A program made the position numbers and the translations under genes. From Linnemannia elongata (lineage: Eukaryota; Mortierellomycota; Mortierellomycetes; Mortierellales; Mortierellaceae): a stretch of 64,000 bases of DNA. A model generated the notes under the pieces. It worked only from the letters and a program-made list of their open reading frames with translations. It had not been told where the DNA came from and made no database searches. Location: NCBI GenBank assembly GCA_036320915.1, contig JAXBDG010000006.1:1922001-1986000 (forward strand), written 5' to 3'. Shown here piece by piece: positions 1 to 11,713 of the stretch (the stretch's first letter is position 1; every line of letters starts with the position of its first letter).

Positions 1-532
1 CCCTCAGCAGTCTGTCGACCTCGGCTCTAATGTGTTTATCCAACCTACTACCAGTGTCAATCCCGAGACGGTCTATCAGCCTTCGGTCTCGCAGTTCGCA
101 ACGGATGTCCAGGCGGTTCCTCAGGATGACCAGTCGTTGCCCCAGTCGAGCGTCCAGCTTGGATCCACTGTTGAGATTATCCCTACAGTTCATGTCATGC
201 CTATCACGACCTTCCAGAGCACGGTCAAGTCATTGCCGGTTATCATTCAGGCCGAGCCATGCAATGATGGCTACTTTGGTGGTAACAACTTGTACGGTGC
301 TGGTCCTGGTCTTGGTGCTGGTCAGTTCTCGAACTACGGCACTGGTGCTGGTGGACTCTATGGCGCTGGTAGCGGTGCTGGCCTCTATGGTCCTGCTGGT
401 GGACCTTCTGGCTCTGCTGGCGGTTCTGGTCTCTATGGTTCCTCCTCTCGCTACGGATCGGGCATTATGGGCGGTTCCTCGATCTATGGCAGCAGACTCG
501 GTTCTGGTTCCTGGGACCAGGGCTTCATGTAA
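1..532 (+). CDS. C-terminal part of a Gly/Tyr/Ser-rich protein (5' end outside window)
   Basis: The frame is open from base 2 to the TAA at 530-532, so about 176 C-terminal residues are visible and the start lies to the left of the window. The first half holds two similar blocks of about 45 residues, each with a Ser-Val-x-Leu-Gly-Ser core followed by Pro/Thr-rich strands; the second block begins near base 145. Next comes a single Cys-Asn-Asp and then a low-complexity tail with repeated Leu-Tyr-Gly and Gly-Ala-Gly units from about base 270. No intron is seen. Repeated beta-like blocks followed by a Gly/Tyr tail suggest a structural or cell-surface protein, but I do not recognise the family and the N-terminus is needed to judge secretion. 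Codon use is strongly biased to C-ending codons, like the well-expressed genes nearby. Confidence 0.75.
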   Translation, partial: PQQSVDLGSNVFIQPTTSVNPETVYQPSVSQFATDVQAVPQDDQSLPQSSVQLGSTVEIIPTVHVMPITTFQSTVKSLPVIIQAEPCNDGYFGGNNLYGAGPGLGAGQFSNYGTGAGGLYGAGSGAGLYGPAGGPSGSAGGSGLYGSSSRYGSGIMGGSSIYGSRLGSGSWDQGFM

Positions 533-2223
533 ACCAAACCTTCAGTGACCCAATCTCTACCTTCGTCCTCCTTTCCCTTCTTTCTTTTCCCCTGTTTCCC
601 TTTTCTTCGCCTGTATCACTTCTTCCTTCCTACCACGCACGCACACTCACCCCCTTCATGCATATCGGCATTTTTCTCTTGTTTCTGCTTGTTTCTACCA
701 CATACTGCATACTCCTTGATATCGTATCGCATCGGGAATGGTTCCTTGCACGCACCCATGCACTCTCGATTTGGTAGTCCCCAATTGAAAAGCAACTAGC
801 GTCATTGAATAAAAAAAACAACGAAAAAAAAAAAACAAAACAAATCAAAACAAAAGGCGATAAGTGGCTCTCTTGCTTTTTCTCGTTGTTCTTCAAAGGA
901 TGCAGCCTAGGTGCAGAAAACAGCTCTTGGTCTGTCACACGCAATACCTTTTTATTTTTTATATTTTTTTCTTTTCGTTTTCTTTCGTACTACGAACAAA
1001 AAGAAAGTTTTGTAGTTGGGGGGGAGGGGGGGGGTTTTCATTTTTTGAATGTGTACCAAAGAACCATGTTCAGGCTCCCTCTCCATGCAGTAGGGGGATA
1101 AAGGGAATTTTGAAAGAGAGGCCCACAAAACAGACCACAAGAAAGTGTGATGCGGGGCTTCGACTTGATTGGTGCAATGTCTATTCACTTTAGAGTTGGT
1201 GGCTCCATCTTTTTTCTCTTTTACTTTTTCTTTTGTGTTCGTCTTTCTATTCGCTTCCCGTGTGAAAAAGGCCTTTTTATTCGGAAGAATTTGGTGGGTG
1301 GTCCCCCCCCCCCCCCCCCCCCCCCCGTCCCTGGTTCCCTTTCTCTCTTTTGCTGAAATGGTCTAACGATAGTGTGTTAAATTTGAATGGCGAGAAAGAT
1401 CAAGAAGCCAAAGAAAAAAAAAAGAATGTGGTTGTTTCCTCCTCCTGCCTGATAGAAACCCTCGCCCATTATAGAGAGTTGTTGTTCCTGAAGACCTGAA
1501 CACACAAACAGCCACATATTTGGGCTGTGGAATGAAAACAAAAGAGTCGCGCGAGGCAAGAGATAAAACCCTTTCTTGGTGATCGGAGAGGAGTACAGAC
1601 AGAGGAGGGCTAGGTTCAATCCCTTGTGCTTGTCTCCTCCCTTCGTCTCATGTGTCCTTCCTGCACCTTTTATGCTCGAGATCGAACTAGGGGGGGAAAA
1701 AAAGTATAACAGGAATACCTGTCGCTTGGTAAAAGTGGACGTAAAACATCACCCACATATCTCTGTATCCTTCCCATGCGGTTGGGATCGAAATAAAAGG
1801 AAGAGAGGGACGAGAGGGATGAGACGAGAGCGCCCATGAGTTTAAAGCAAAATAACATTTTTTTTTAATCTTCTTCAAGGAAGGGTTCCATCCCACGACA
1901 TGGGGTGTTGTTCCTCTCATATTTACTCCCCCATTCTCACACCCTTTTCACTCTGAACCAGATCCCTCACCCTCGATCGATTTTTTTTTTTTTTTTTTTT
2001 TCGCTCTTGTGTTCACATTCTCGTTCCTGAGATATATAGAAAGGCGTGGGTGAGTAAAAGAGACAAAAAAAAAAGAAGCTTTTGTATTGCTGTACCACAA
2101 GAAAGAAAAAACCATAAAAAACGCGACCACACTCACGTACGTGTCGGGGAACTCACCCAATAGCATTCTTGGTGTAATTTGTATTCTTGAACACAAGAAA
2201 TCCAAAAAAGAATGATAGCCACC

Positions 2224-2255
<32 letters not shown>

Positions 2256-2728
2256 AAAAAACAAACAAGGAATCGCGGTTACAAGGATGGAGGAGGGGGG
2301 TTCAATGGATAAAGAAAAAATCATAAAAAGTATGGGCTCGATGGTATCAAAGAAAGGCGGACCAATTGAAACTTTACTGCTGGCTGTTCAACACTCTTCT
2401 GATGATTCTGGAGTTGCTATCGTCTGAGGACCAAAAATACCAATAAAAAGGGCGAAAAGAGAAAAGAATGAATGTCTGAATGAACTCCACCTTTTTTTTT
2501 TTCTTTTTTACAATACCCCTTTAAAGAATAGGCTCCCGACCAGTTATGTATCGTCTGGAAACTCTACCAGCGGTAAACTTGGAGAGATCGCTTTCTTTCT
2601 CCAGATTCTTTTATTCGCTGAGAGGTAGGGGCAGAAATAGATACGAAAAAAGTCGTTCAATTGTTCAATTGCATGTCTGGATTTCCTTTTGAGCAAACAA
2701 TAAACTTATTCTTCGAAGGAGTCCAAGG

Positions 2729-2768
<40 letters not shown>

Positions 2769-4314
2769 CAGGAACTGGGGCTCCAGGCCCTAAAACGCAA
2801 AAACAAAGAAGAGATACATTGTAGGCTATGTTCATTATCACAAAGACCATCGCTATCAATCTTTATTTTCGTGTCGTGTCCTTCATCGCTGGGTTTTCTT
2901 GCGTGTTTCTTGTCATAAGCAATAAATAACATCTCTCTTTCTTTTTTCCTTTTCTCTTTTTTTTTTTTCTTCTTCTTCACACTTGTCACCACCTTTTCCC
3001 TTTTAACTCCCCTTATACTCCATCTTCCGTCCCCAAGGTATGTCACAATACTGGATTTGTTTATAACAAACAAAATACCTCGCTCACATTCACAGGACAA
3101 GGAGTAAAGGAGAAGAAGAATAGGGAGTAGATCAACCCAAGCGTTCCTCTTCTAGCGGTCATCGTATCTCTTTTCTTTTTTGCATGACAAATGGCATATC
3201 CTTTTTCATACCACCCCTTCTTTTACTATGATGTTACTCTTCCCCTTTACTCCCCCTTCACCGGTGTTTTCTTGCCCCTTCTTCGTCTTCCTCGTCGCGG
3301 TTCATCATGTCATATTTCTCTCGAGGACAAGCAAAGGACACGAGATAGGGCAAAGAGGAGGAATATGAGGATGACGCCCTTTTCAAAAAAAAAAATATGT
3401 TATGCCTCGCGCAAGGGATAAACATAGGAGGAAAAATAGCAATAACAACAACACCAGGAGTATGAAGAGAACCGTGAATGGTTATACTACTGCAGATACA
3501 TCTCCTTTTTTTCTTTCTATTTATCGCGATGTCTTTGCTCATCATCTCGACAGACACGGACGACTTTTTCTTCGCGATACTGGAGTGAATGGACTGAAAA
3601 CGAGCAATGGGATCACAGGACTCTGGAGGAAGCAAAGGGCTGTTGGTATCTTGGCATTTTTTTTTTTTTTTTTTTTTTTTTTGGTCCTTCATTGTTTTGG
3701 AAACAAAAAGAACAAGAACATAGATCACTCGTCGGGGAAGTGGGTGCAAGAAGCGCGAGTGTTCGGAGAGAATGAAAGAGAAAGAGTGGATGCCAATTGG
3801 ACAAGATGAAGAAGCGACTGGCAAGAAGGACGAGCCCTTGGTTCGATGTTCGATATGCAGCGAGATTGAATGAAATGAGTGAAATAATTGAATGAGTGGA
3901 GAGTACCAAACAGGAGTAGGGGTCATTTTGAGAACCCAGAGCGGGGTTCTGTTCGTGTATTTAGTGTCTCTTTCTCTCCTGTCCACTTATTCGAGACTTT
4001 ACTTCGGGGGTCAAGGTTGAAGTCGAAGTCGAGTCGAGAATCAAAAGCAAAAGGACACAAAGGACGCAAAAGTGCAAAGGACAAAGGGACGATTCAATTC
4101 AAAAAACAACAACCGAAACCAATCCAGCCAACCAGCTGTCGCCATTCTCCATTTCTTTACCTTTGGAAACTTTACTCTTCCTTACTGACTTTTTTTCTTT
4201 TCTATTTATTTGCCATCCTCTTTCCCCCTCATCATCTCTTTTCCTTTTTTTTTTTTTCTTTTTTTTTTTCTTCACCCCTCCTCCCTCCCTTCCCCCCTCA
4301 TCACAAAAAAAAAG
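533..4314. other. Intergenic simple-sequence region (about 3.8 kb)
   Basis: I find no supportable gene on either strand. The longer open frames here consist of translated homopolymers and Phe/Lys/Ser-rich chance reading. The region holds a C24 run (1303-1326), T21 (1981-2001), an AAC microsatellite of about ten units (about 2222-2253), A33 (2731-2763) and T26 (3657-3682), plus many shorter A/T runs. The last 300 bases before 4315 are CT-rich, as expected for a promoter and 5' leader. Confidence 0.7.
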
Positions 4315-5995
4315 ATGGCCACCTCTGTCAAGCCAGGCGCAACCTGGAAGAAGACCAACTATCCCAGCATCAAGAACCCCGACTTCCCAGTCGAGGTTGC
4401 TGGCTTCGAGACCTTCAACAACCTCCACCTCGCCTCCGTCATCCTCGGAGCTCCCTTTATCCTCGTCTCGGTCCTCAAGCTCCCTCTCTGGTCTTACCCT
4501 GTCTTGACCATCCTCCTGGCCTTGCCCATCTTTGCCGCCTACTTCACCTATGGCTCCCAGTTCGCCCTCCCCCTCAACAACCGCGTCCAGACCCCTGGCA
4601 AGAAGGTTGAGGACTACATCACCATCGTCGACCCTGCCTTCCAGAAGTACAAGGGCAAGAACAGAATCCCCATGGAGACCTTCTTCGAGGCCTACTTTGA
4701 CGGCAAGGTAACGTTTCTCCCTTTGCTTATCTCAATTGCTTTGCTTTTCTCTCGTTTTTATTTTTATTTTTTTTTATTCAATGTTTGGAATGGAGTGGAT
4801 AAAAATGGGCGGCGCGATCTGCTTATCAATGTGGCATTTTTTACTTTTTTCCGTTCTTTTTTATCTTTTCTTCCCGCGGTTTTGCACGCGTTTTCTTTCC
4901 TTTTGCTTGGAACGGTGATACTGCACCATATCTCGATGCACAACACAACGTGCGACACCGCTCGATTCAGAGCGGAGTGGATGACACTGACTCGGGGGAT
5001 GAAGGAGGAGGAGGATGACATTCATTCCCTTCTGAATGTCGTTCAATCGCTACTGGAGTGAATAACTAAGGAAAGGAGGAGCTATCTTCCTTTCAAATGA
5101 GACTCTGGGAATGAACCATGGAAGGTCGCGGGAGTGGGATTTTTCAAGGTTTACGTCCAGTGCGGCCTCTTTTTTTATATTTTAATGTGTGGATCCCAGA
5201 TCGCCCTCCTTGTCGCGAACTGTGTACGGGTCCGGGGTTATTTTTTCGCTTTTTATCGCTTTCTTCTTTTGGAAGACTTCCTTGTATGCATTCGTCATTA
5301 CTACAAAGGGCAGTGTTTATGGGCGATGAGGAAGAGGAGTGTAGCATTGCCAAAAGGAGGAGGCTGGGAGATTGGGAGTCGGAAGAGAGATGTTATCTGG
5401 TGCAATGAGGAACAAGGCAAGAAAGACACAACATGTTGTGGTTTTTTTCTTCTTACGCCCTCTTGCAATGCGATAATGAGAGAGATATCGAGTAGGTGAA
5501 GAATGTGCTTCGCAAGGCGCTCCTGTGTTTTCCCACAGTGAATGACATTGCTTATGACGATAACTGGTTTTTGTATTCTTTGAAAAGAAACTCGGGGCTA
5601 AGGGATGGGTGGCGGGACAAAAAGAAAATAGGGAAGCATACGCACATCGAGGAGTAGAAGAGAAAGAAGAAGAAGATGAAGGGGCAGGCAGGGTTTAGTT
5701 CAATTGCAAATCTACCCCTGCTTTGGCAAACCCCTTCCCTTGTCTCTTACTGATCCTGCCTCATGTTATTGTTTGTTTCTTTTGAGGTTTTGTGTATCAT
5801 TCCTATCCTACCCTCCTCCTATTCTCTCTCTCCCCCTTTTTCGATACCCCCCTTTTCACTCCCATGCTCGGGCTATTTTTCCTATATGGTTTTTTACACT
5901 GCTGCATTCTCCTTCCATTCATGTTGCACCAGTCTTTACCCGAGTGACTTGTGCGATGGTACCTCACTGCCATCATACACGCACCGCCTCCCCGA

Positions 5996-6039
<44 letters not shown>

Positions 6040-7169
6040 CACTTTTTCCTACTTGAACACAGCAATCATTCACTCAGCCCAATGCGTTCAATGTATCAAT
6101 CGCCTAACCTATCATACCTCCTTCATGGCTACCACCCACCACGTTATAGATTGACATCAACCAGGACTGCTTGGAGTTGCTCGAGAACCGCCACGACTGG
6201 TCCGTTTTCCACATGACCGCCTCCCAGGCCAAGTTCTTCGTTACCCAGTGGATTCCCGAGACCCTTTGGCACTCTAAGAAGCAGGACGAGGACCAGGTCC
6301 GCGACCACTACGATAGAGGTGATGACTTCTACGCCGCTTTCCTCGGACCCCGCATGATCTACACTTCCGGTATTATGTCTGACGTCAACAAGAAGGAGAC
6401 CCTCGAGGAGATGCAGGACAACAAGTTGAAGCTCGTCTGCGAGAAGATCCAGCTCAAGAAGGGCGAGCGTCATCTCGATATCGGATGCGGTTGGGGTACC
6501 CTCACTGCTTATGCCTCCAAGAACTACGGAACTGACTCGACTGGTATCACCCTCGGCTTGAACCAGACTGCCTTCGGAAACAACCGCATCAAGGAGTACG
6601 GCGTCCCCGCCACCCAGGCTCGCATCAAGTGCATGGATTACCGTGATATCCCCCGCGAGAAGTGGGACAAGATCACTTGTCTCGAGATGGCTGAGCACGT
6701 CGGAATCCGCAAGTTCAACGAGTTCTTGCTTCAGGTCAAGGATATGCTTAACGATGACGGTCTCTTCTTCCTCCAGATTGCCGGTCTCCGTGCTGCTTGG
6801 CAGTACGAGGATTTCATCTGGGGTCTCTTCATGGCCAAGTACGTCTTCCCTGGTGCTGATGCTTCCATGCCCTTGTACTGGGTTATCAAGCAGCTCGAGT
6901 GCGCTGGTTTCGAGGTCCAGAATGTCGACACCATTGGAGTCCACTACTCTGCCACCATCCACCGCTGGTACTTGAACTGGATGTCGAACAAGGAGTCGAT
7001 CACTGCCACCTACGGCAAAAAGTGGTTCCGCACCTGGGAGATCTTCCTTGCCTGGTCGACCATCATCTCTCGCCAGGGATCTGCCACCTGCTACCAGATT
7101 GTTGCCCACAAGAACTTGAACGCCTTTGACCGCACCGGTCTCCAGGCCAAGAACCGCTTCAACGCTTAA
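4315..7169 (+). CDS. Sphingolipid C9-methyltransferase (glucosylceramide pathway)
   Basis: Two exons, 4315-4707 and 6150-7169, join in phase 0 to give 470 residues. The family transfers a methyl group from S-adenosylmethionine to C9 of the sphingoid base of fungal glucosylceramides (EC 2.1.1.317). Residues about 41-85 form two hydrophobic segments that would anchor it in the ER or Golgi membrane. The rest is a cyclopropane-fatty-acid-synthase-type methyltransferase. Its SAM site LDIGCGWGT is at about 240-248, preceded by the family motif DHYDRGDDFY and followed by CMDYRDIP and EMAEHVGI. The join restores the conserved sequence around the splice (AYFDGK then IDINQDCLELL). The start is the first ATG after the CT-rich leader. 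The intron is unusually long (1,442 bp) and carries a T38 run. Assignment rests on strong similarity to known fungal C9-methyltransferases recalled from the family. Confidence 0.93.
5999..6036 (+). repeat. T38 homopolymer inside the C9-methyltransferase intron
   Basis: A run of 38 T lies about 114 nt upstream of the 3' splice site of the 1.44-kb intron. It is too far from the acceptor to be the usual polypyrimidine tract. Exact length should be treated with caution because homopolymers are prone to sequencing error. Confidence 0.9.
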
Positions 7170-7651
7170 GTGCTCTTTGTTCCTCTCTTTAGACTGACGG
7201 TTCCCTTGTTTCTTTTGTCTTTTTTGTAACTACATTATGCAGCAGTCGTTTGTACATACACATTCACTCTTCAATTAAAACTTTTTCTCTTTTCACATAT
7301 CCTTCTTACTTGGTTACAATGCTTGTCGCTTTTTGTTGACTATTTTGTGCTGTTGCATCCTTCTTCAAAATCGCGTTTTTGACGTCACCGGATATACTTT
7401 TGTGCATGTGCTTCATAATCCAATGCCTTTTAATTTCTCGCCCACCCTTGTTGATCGCGCTTTTGTCTTTTTTCATTTCATTGCATCCGCTTTTCACTCT
7501 TCCAGCATCTCCTCGAACGCTGTCAGACGAGAGGAAACAAAGCAAGCAACTGCCAAGCCAGAGCAACTAAAGAAACACACGCGCGACTGATTACAACAGA
7601 CGACTGATCGGCCTGCAAGGGGGGGAAAAGACATATACGAACAACCCCACC
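7170..7651. other. Intergenic region between C9-methyltransferase and TAF4
   Basis: About 480 bp holding the 3' UTR of the upstream gene and the promoter and leader of TAF4, both on the plus strand. No gene or clear regulatory motif is seen. Confidence 0.6.
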
Positions 7652-10600
7652 ATGGCCAGCAACAACAATAGCAACACCCACAGCGCCACTCCTGGCCAAC
7701 AATCCTCGCACCCACAACAACATCAACAATCACTGCACCACCATCAAAACCACCATCAGAACCACCACCACCACCATGATCCCCATGGCCCGGCGGGTGT
7801 ACCCCTAATGCACGTCGACGAACTCCTCTCTGCCGAGTTTCCTCTCAACATGGGCAACGGACCACACCACGCCTCAGGACCTTTGAACAGCGGAGCTCAG
7901 GCAAACATCATGGAAGGGCTGGACGATCTCTTTGGCGACGACTTTTCAGCAACAACCACAACTGCCACAACTGTAACAACAACAACGGTGACCACTGGCT
8001 CTATCGCCCACAGCGGCAGCAACAACGTTGGCCTCCCAATGGTGCATTTGCCCCAGCCGTCGCAATCTCAGCATACCACCGTCTCGCATCCTCAAGCGTT
8101 ACCTCCAAACATGCACTTTTCGACGTCAGGACCAGCACACTCGCCACAGCCAAGGGTCCTTCAGCAGCACCCTCACCAACAACCATCGCCAGCAGCATTG
8201 GATTCGCCCTCGGCCATCCCTGCCCCCTTGACTCCAGGTCATCACACTCCTGGGGCTCGTATCTCGCCTCAGACACCTCAACCTGTATCAACAGCACATG
8301 TCTCTCACGCACCACAGATCACACCCGGAATGCATACCATGCAACAGAACAGACCGCAGGCGATCGCAACTCCGGGTTTACCCCAGCAGTATCAGCAGCA
8401 ACAGGCAGCATTGCAACAACATCAGCAGCAACAGCAGCAACAGCAGCAAGCAGCACAACATCACGCGCACCTCACTCAGCAATCGCTTCAATCCACTGGC
8501 GCTCCTCGGTCTGTTTTCCCATCGCCACAACACCACCATGCAGCACTGAACCAAGCAGCAGCCCTCCTTCCTCGACCAGTCCAACCCAATATTGTACAGA
8601 TGCCACCGACAGCATCGACGCCTGTCGTACCCAACGGTCATACACCAATACCCACCGTGGCCACACCCGCTATTGTCACACCCGCAGGTTTGTACTCTGA
8701 AATTATTATTGTGCATGTCGAAGCAGGACTGTTCTGCAAATGATACTTCTGTTTTCTAACCGCATTTACTCAATGGCCCTATGACGAACCTAGCCGCGCC
8801 AACACCTACACTTGCGCCTGCTGCACCAGTCGTCCTGGCGGGATCACCACTTCATCATATCCTAGGAACAACATCACCAGAAACGGGACAACAGCTCAGA
8901 GATCTCTTTACCCTTCTCCAGGTAAGCAAAAACCTCGTTCAATTGTCGCCTTCGTCACCCACGAAAAATAGAATTTGTCATAAACACCATATTCCATTCC
9001 AATTCATTGATCTTAGACGAATGTAGTTTCCCCGAACGAATTTTTGGCACGAGCGGAACAACTTTTGGAGCCTGCACAGTTCAAGATTCTGGATGGTATC
9101 AGGAGAAGACATGTTCCACAGGCGCAACAACAGCAGCTGCAACCACAACAGTCAACTCCAGCCCCAGCTGCTTCAACCCCAGCAGCCAACTCTCCTGCCA
9201 CAACCGCCAATGCAAGCGCAGCATCTTCCCCAATGCACCAACCTCAGCCTGCTACCACTGGAATTGCAAGACCATCGGGAGTACAGCATATCAGCACTCC
9301 AGCGGTTCCCATGCCAGTTCAGCCGGTCACACCTCAGCCGACTCCTGTAGCCCCAGCGGCGACAGTATCGCAGGTGGCGCCTGTACGGAAACGTCCCGTT
9401 GACCCGACGTCTGTTGCTAATTCCGCTAACGAAAGGTGAGATGACCGCTCTAGGCGTGCGAGTAACTTGTATTTACGTTTTGCGATTAGCGTTGAAACTA
9501 ACTACATTTGCCTACTTCGATTTCCACGCTTTAGCAAAACAAAGAGACCCAAGATGGAGCAGCAACAGAATGCAGTAGGAGTTGGAGCAGTGAATGGAGC
9601 GGCTGCAGGACCATTAACCCCAGCACTCCCTTCTGCCTCAGGGCCCTCCACTCCTGGAGTAGCGGCTAGCCCAGGTGCCTTCAAGGGTGTCTCATTACCT
9701 GGACAACATAGAGCTGTGACAGCTGCACCAAGCGCTGCTACTACTGGTGCTGCAGGAGGCGCTGGGGCTGCCACTGGCGCAACCACTGCTACAGCTGGAA
9801 TAACTGCAAGGTCAGGTGGTGGCGGCGCTGCCAGTACTGAGAAGGTCAACTATGACAACATTACCGATGTCATGGGATATGTCGGTGGAGTGGATCTGAG
9901 GGAGGAGACTGATAACATTATGCGCGATAGTGATGGGTACTCCAAATCAGGAGGAGGAGACGGTCAAGACAGGACGCGTATTCAGAATTTTGTGGACAGT
10001 GGCCTTTTGAAAACCATCATTGAGCGTATCGGTATGTGCATACTTTTGTTCTTTGATGTGCCATAATTGCGCAAGCGACTTGCAAACATTCTATGGCGGT
10101 TACTCACCGATCTTTGATATGTCTCATTATCAAATTATAGCCGCGACGCACACAATTCAGACAGTTGAGCCGGATGTTCTTGCTTACATGGCCATGGCGA
10201 CACAGGAAAGACTCCGAGGATTGGCTGAGCAGATGGTGCACGCGTCCAAGCATCGTGGACGCTCGCTGGCAACTGCCAACCCACCTATGTACGATGAAGA
10301 GCATGCCATGTACCGAGTAGGAGTGAGTCAGGATGTCAAAAAGCAGCTTTTGGCAGTCGAGCGTGTTGAGCGAGAGGAGGAAACCAAACGCAAGGAACAC
10401 ATTGCTGAACGCGAGCGGAGACTGGCCGCTGGCGAGGATCTGGATGAGAACGGTGACCCACGAGGAGGCCCAGGCGGTGCTGGGGCCAAGAAGAGCAAGA
10501 AGCAGAAGGAAGGAGGACCTGGAGTCAGTGCCAGAAACATGACAGAGGAAGCCAGGAAGAAGGTTGCCAACCAGACTGCCATGGGATTCGCCGGAGGCAG

Positions 10601-11108
10601 TGGAAGGACGTACTCATGGATGATGGGAAGCGGAGGCGCTGGTGGTGGTGGCGGTCTTGGAGGAGGTGCCGCATCGCCCTCACCCTTGGCAGGACCTCCA
10701 ATTGTTGCATCAACAGGTACTGGGTCAACAGCTGGATCGCCATCAGCAAGTGGAACCGCTGCTAACGGTACTGGAGGACCCTTGAAACCTACGTTGGCAA
10801 GAGGCTCGACCATGCTTGCATCAACGACTCCATCCGGCGCACTTACGCCCGGTGGTGGTGGTGGGGACGGTGGAGCAGCCGGTTCTGGAGCCGTTGGATC
10901 GCCATCGCTGGTTCGTGGCGCCGGAGTGGGCGGATCGATGATTCTCCCTCCATCGACTCTTGGACGGCCGACCAATCTGCGCGACTCTTCACGGAAGGTC
11001 AATGTTCGGGACGCGTTGTTTTGTCTCGAGCGTGATCGTGGCGGTGGAGGGGGCGAGGGTAGTGGCCAGAGGGTGTTAGTGAAGAGTTATGTCAAGTGGC
11101 TCAAGTGA
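7652..11108 (+). CDS. TAF4: Transcription initiation factor TFIID subunit 4 (TAF4)
   Basis: Five exons (7652-8687, 8794-8921, 9017-9435, 9535-10031, 10141-11108) give 1,015 residues in one frame. TAF4 is a histone-fold subunit that pairs with TAF12 in the TFIID core in the nucleus. The N-terminal half is low complexity: His-rich (about residues 20-50), Thr-rich, then Gln-rich near 250-270. The conserved TAF4 C-terminal domain runs from about residue 630 to the end. It includes the histone-fold-like segment LLKTIIERI, the helix QERLRGLAEQMVHASKHR, a charged coil EREEETKRKEHIAERERRL, and the terminal motif NVRDALFCLERD at about 981-992. Gly-rich linkers split the domain. The third intron has two in-frame acceptors, at 9489 and 9534. 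I chose 9534 because a pyrimidine-rich stretch precedes it; the other adds 15 residues. Confidence 0.93.
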
Positions 11109-11713
11109 AGAAGAAAAACATCCTTTTAATCCATTTCATTTTCTATCACGTAATAAAAATACAAAAAAAACAATATGCAAAGTCATCATTACGCCAGATC
11201 CTGTTGAGGGATTGTTTTGGGCCTTCACATTGTCCACATTTTCAATCCTCGATACTTCTGTCCTGCTATTGTCCATGCGCGACTCAAACAATGCGGCAAC
11301 GTATAGGACACCTTTCGTAATCGTGCCATCTCGAAACGATAAAAGAACATGCACTATATCCAGTAAGTCTGATGAATAGAACACGCAACAAGATGGTTCA
11401 CGCCTCCTCCCCCTCCCTCTACGGCACCATTTTTATTTTTTAGATATAATTCCCCATTGTCCATCTGTCTCGTTGCAATATAAACAAAACCTATGCAGGT
11501 GACTCCCTCGCCGCTCGCGATATAAGGACAATATGTTTTCTTCTTACCTCCATGTTCACTATATATTACAAGATCCCTCTCTCTCTCCTTCACTTTTTGT
11601 CTTTCATCATCAAACTCTCCTAACAACTACCTCTTCTCTTTCTCTCCACACTCTCCCTCGCAGGAAACATCCTCCTATAACGCCATCGATTCCAACCGTT
11701 ATCATCATCGTCG
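11109..11713. other. Intergenic region between TAF4 and the secreted Lys/Pro protein
   Basis: About 600 bp with the TAF4 3' UTR and a CT-rich leader before 11714. I see no gene here. Confidence 0.6.

Noticed and set aside
3258..3986. 242-codon open frame on the minus strand
   Set aside because: It is rich in translated T/A homopolymer and has no family-like motif, conserved pattern or sensible start context.
6144..7109. Long open frame antisense to the C9-methyltransferase
   Set aside because: It is a shadow of the strongly codon-biased gene on the other strand; its Val/Leu-rich product has no domain. The same applies to the antisense frame over MPP beta exon 4.
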